Assembly: GCA_024305405.1 (NCBI GenBank)
Contig: JAKNDB010000068.1
Coordinates: 372,001-436,000 of the forward strand
Origin: Dirofilaria immitis
Taxonomy: Eukaryota > Nematoda > Chromadorea > Rhabditida > Onchocercidae
DNA: 64,000 nt
Direction: 5' to 3'
The position numbers and the translations under genes were made by a program. Shown one piece after another: positions 62,201-64,000 of this stretch (the stretch's first letter is position 1; each line of letters starts with the position of its first letter). The notes under the pieces were generated by a model that had not been told where the DNA came from, searched no databases, and worked only from the letters and a program-made list of their open reading frames with translations.

Positions 62201-63796
62201 TCAAAGAATCTGATAAATTAATTGATACAAACCTGATAAACTCCCGTAACTGATTGTTCACATGTATTGGTAGCGCTATTCGAAATAGTTTTACTTTTAT
62301 TCGGTACTGATGTAATATTTGTTGCATGAATCGAATGATCACGTATTTTCTTTCGCTTTTCACGTTTCGAATTACGTCGTACATTTAAAATTTGTTTAAT
62401 CTAAAATTGATAAAACTTCCCTTCAATATTTATAAATATCGCTATCCTATATCAATTGTTATTTATCAATTTTATCAAAAATATACATCGTAGTCAAAAT
62501 TTCTTCATATCAATGATCATCTAAAATGGCAACATTTACCTTTCCACTTTTTTGTGTATCCATTAAAGCGATAGCTTCCGCTTCATTAACCCGTCTAATT
62601 AAATTATGCATATTATTGAATGATGTATTCATAACGGTAGGATCATTTTCATTAACACCACTTGCAATATTACTTCCTGTAGCAGAATCATTTGTTGTAA
62701 GAATTTGCGGTGGTACTTCATCTTCCGCTCTATTATCATCATCGAACAACCAATTATACTGTAAATGAAATTTTAAACTTCTAACAAAAATATAATCAGA
62801 AAAAAAAGGTAAGTTGAAATGGATGTAATAAATTAATTCCATAATTATGAAAGCATATAATTGATAAATAATATGATATGATTGATTAGTTTTTTTTTTT
62901 TAATTTATAAATTTTATATTAATTAAAATGAAAGCATACATATGTAATGAATGTTTCAATAATTTTGCATTGATCAGACATATGTGTTACCATAGTAGCC
63001 ATATTATCATCACTAGGCCTTACAATTGATGGGCCAAACATTAATGCTAAATTACGTGCTTCCATCTGCAAAAATGCTTGCTTATGTATATATATATAAT
63101 TAGCATATCATTCAATGGAAATATTTTATAATAAGAAATTAATATTCATAATAATTAATTACAACAATGAGGTATTATTTAATGGAAATATTTTGTAATA
63201 GGAAATTAATATTCATAATAATTAATTACCTTAAGAAATTAATATTCATAATAATTAATTACAACAATGAGGTATTATTTAATGGAAATATTTTGTAATA
63301 GGAAATTAATATTCATAATAATTAATTACCTTATTAATAGCACTATGCTCAACAACATCTTTTAAATGTCCCATCAAATATTTCAATGTTTCGTAATGAG
63401 CAGAAGGAAGTTTACGAGACTGTAAAAATAAAATAAAATAAACAAACATATGTAAATTCAATATTATTTTATTTTATTCATACAATAAATTAATTATAAT
63501 TTTTTTTTTCAACAAATATATTTGATTCTAATTTTAGGAAAAATTATTATTCGTTGTTATGAAAAGATAATAAATGAAATGATTATAGGATAAGTAAAAT
63601 TTTAACAAAAATATAATTTTATTTACCAAATAGCGAAGTTTTCGTAATCGTTGTGGATGTGAAACAATTCGATTTGCATCAATAAAAATGGATATAATTT
63701 ATCTGTTAGCAATGGTTCCGGTAATTTACGTAAAAACATTTTTAGCAAGCTACTAACAACATTTACATCATTCCAGCGTGAATCCGTAAAATCAAT
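59294..63796 (-). CDS. pac-1: RhoGAP of the ARHGAP21/23 (PAC-1) family, C-terminal half
   Basis: A Rho/Cdc42 GTPase-activating protein; C. elegans PAC-1 acts at cell contacts to set polarity. Eleven exons are visible: 63796-63627, 63419-63330, 63065-62940, 62758-62540, 62400-62233, 62027-61792, 61496-61233, 61122-60889, 60551-60369, 60133-59947, 59662-59294 (stop 59296-59294). The first three finish the RhoGAP domain: [57 protein letters not shown], then [20 protein letters not shown]. The catalytic arginine finger and any PDZ/PH domains lie upstream, outside the window. After the GAP domain come a basic patch (SKREKRKKI), the acidic [15 protein letters not shown], and a long Ser/Thr-rich tail ending in poly-Ser and [10 protein letters not shown]. 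Frame is lost by one base at 63684-63688 and 61792-61795, and in the exon at 60133-59947. pac-1 is named by family resemblance. Confidence 0.9.
63125..63330. repeat. 104-bp direct repeat, two copies
   Basis: AGAAATTAATATTCATAATA through TGAGGTATTATTTAATGGAA and GGAAATATTTTGTAATAGGA occur twice in tandem in the PAC-1 intron. The second copy abuts the donor of the exon at 63419-63330. Confidence 0.85.
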
Positions 63797-64000
63797 CTGA
63801 AAATTTAATTTCATAAAATTTTTGATTTATAAATAAAAAATGGAAAAAAGTTTCCATCATGAAAACCATAAAATCAATCTGGAAATTCAATTTTACATAT
63901 ATCCTATCTATTTCGATGAAATTAAAACTACACATAATTGTATGTGAATATTAATATTTGGAATCATTGACTCTATCATCAACTTTATCGAATATCATGA

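Noticed and set aside
62526..62768. Plus-strand ORF of 80 codons
   Set aside because: Antisense shadow of the PAC-1 exon at 62758-62540, which has correct splice sites and conserved residues.

Overview
The window is nuclear DNA of a small animal, most likely a nematode and probably of the spirurid/filarial type. The DNA is strongly AT-rich. Genes are cut into many short exons with GT-AG introns whose 3' ends read TTTCAG or similar. Several start codons sit a few bases after a lone polypyrimidine-AG, as expected for spliced-leader trans-splicing. The gene set (non-I-domain integrin alpha, IFT139, a PAC-1-like RhoGAP) is that of a metazoan. The species call is inference; no ribosomal or mitochondrial marker is present.

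Layout from left to right. (1) About 1-10.8 kb, minus strand: an integrin alpha subunit in 17 exons, lacking its C-terminal part beyond base 1; one intron carries a 2-kb array of a 31-bp repeat. (2) About 10.8-22.2 kb: a gene desert of AT-rich DNA and microsatellites, with a few islands worth attention (two possible secreted peptides, a 50-residue arginine-rich ORF, a cluster of AGGTCA half-sites, and a repeat carrying AGATCT and GGTCA). (3) 22.3-22.4 kb: a near-perfect heat-shock element, a hairpin, a second heat-shock element and a TATA-like box. (4) 23.6-26.1 kb, plus strand: a 291-residue protein with an EVH1/PH-like domain; a tRNA-Arg(UCU) gene lies in its first intron. (5) 27.6-42.1 kb, plus strand: the complete 30-exon gene for IFT139/TTC21B, the TPR protein of the intraflagellar transport A complex. 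(6) About 53-43.3 kb, minus strand, convergent with IFT139: a HEAT/ARM-type protein matching THADA/Trm732. (7) 56.5-54.6 kb, minus: a 144-residue secreted protein with two EGF-like domains. (8) 63.8-59.3 kb, minus: the C-terminal half of an ARHGAP21/23 (PAC-1)-type RhoGAP.

The genes do not form one pathway. They touch adhesion (integrin, EGF protein), cell polarity and Rho signalling (PAC-1), cilia of sensory neurons (IFT139), an adaptor-type EVH1 protein, and tRNA modification (THADA).

A pattern runs through every gene. Exons whose splice sites and phases otherwise fit perfectly are often one base short, usually in a run of A or T. Adding one base restores the conserved protein each time, and restored IFT139 comes to about 1,314 residues, close to the human 1,316. 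I read this as residual homopolymer error in a long-read assembly rather than gene decay. Gene models made without allowing for it will be fragmented.
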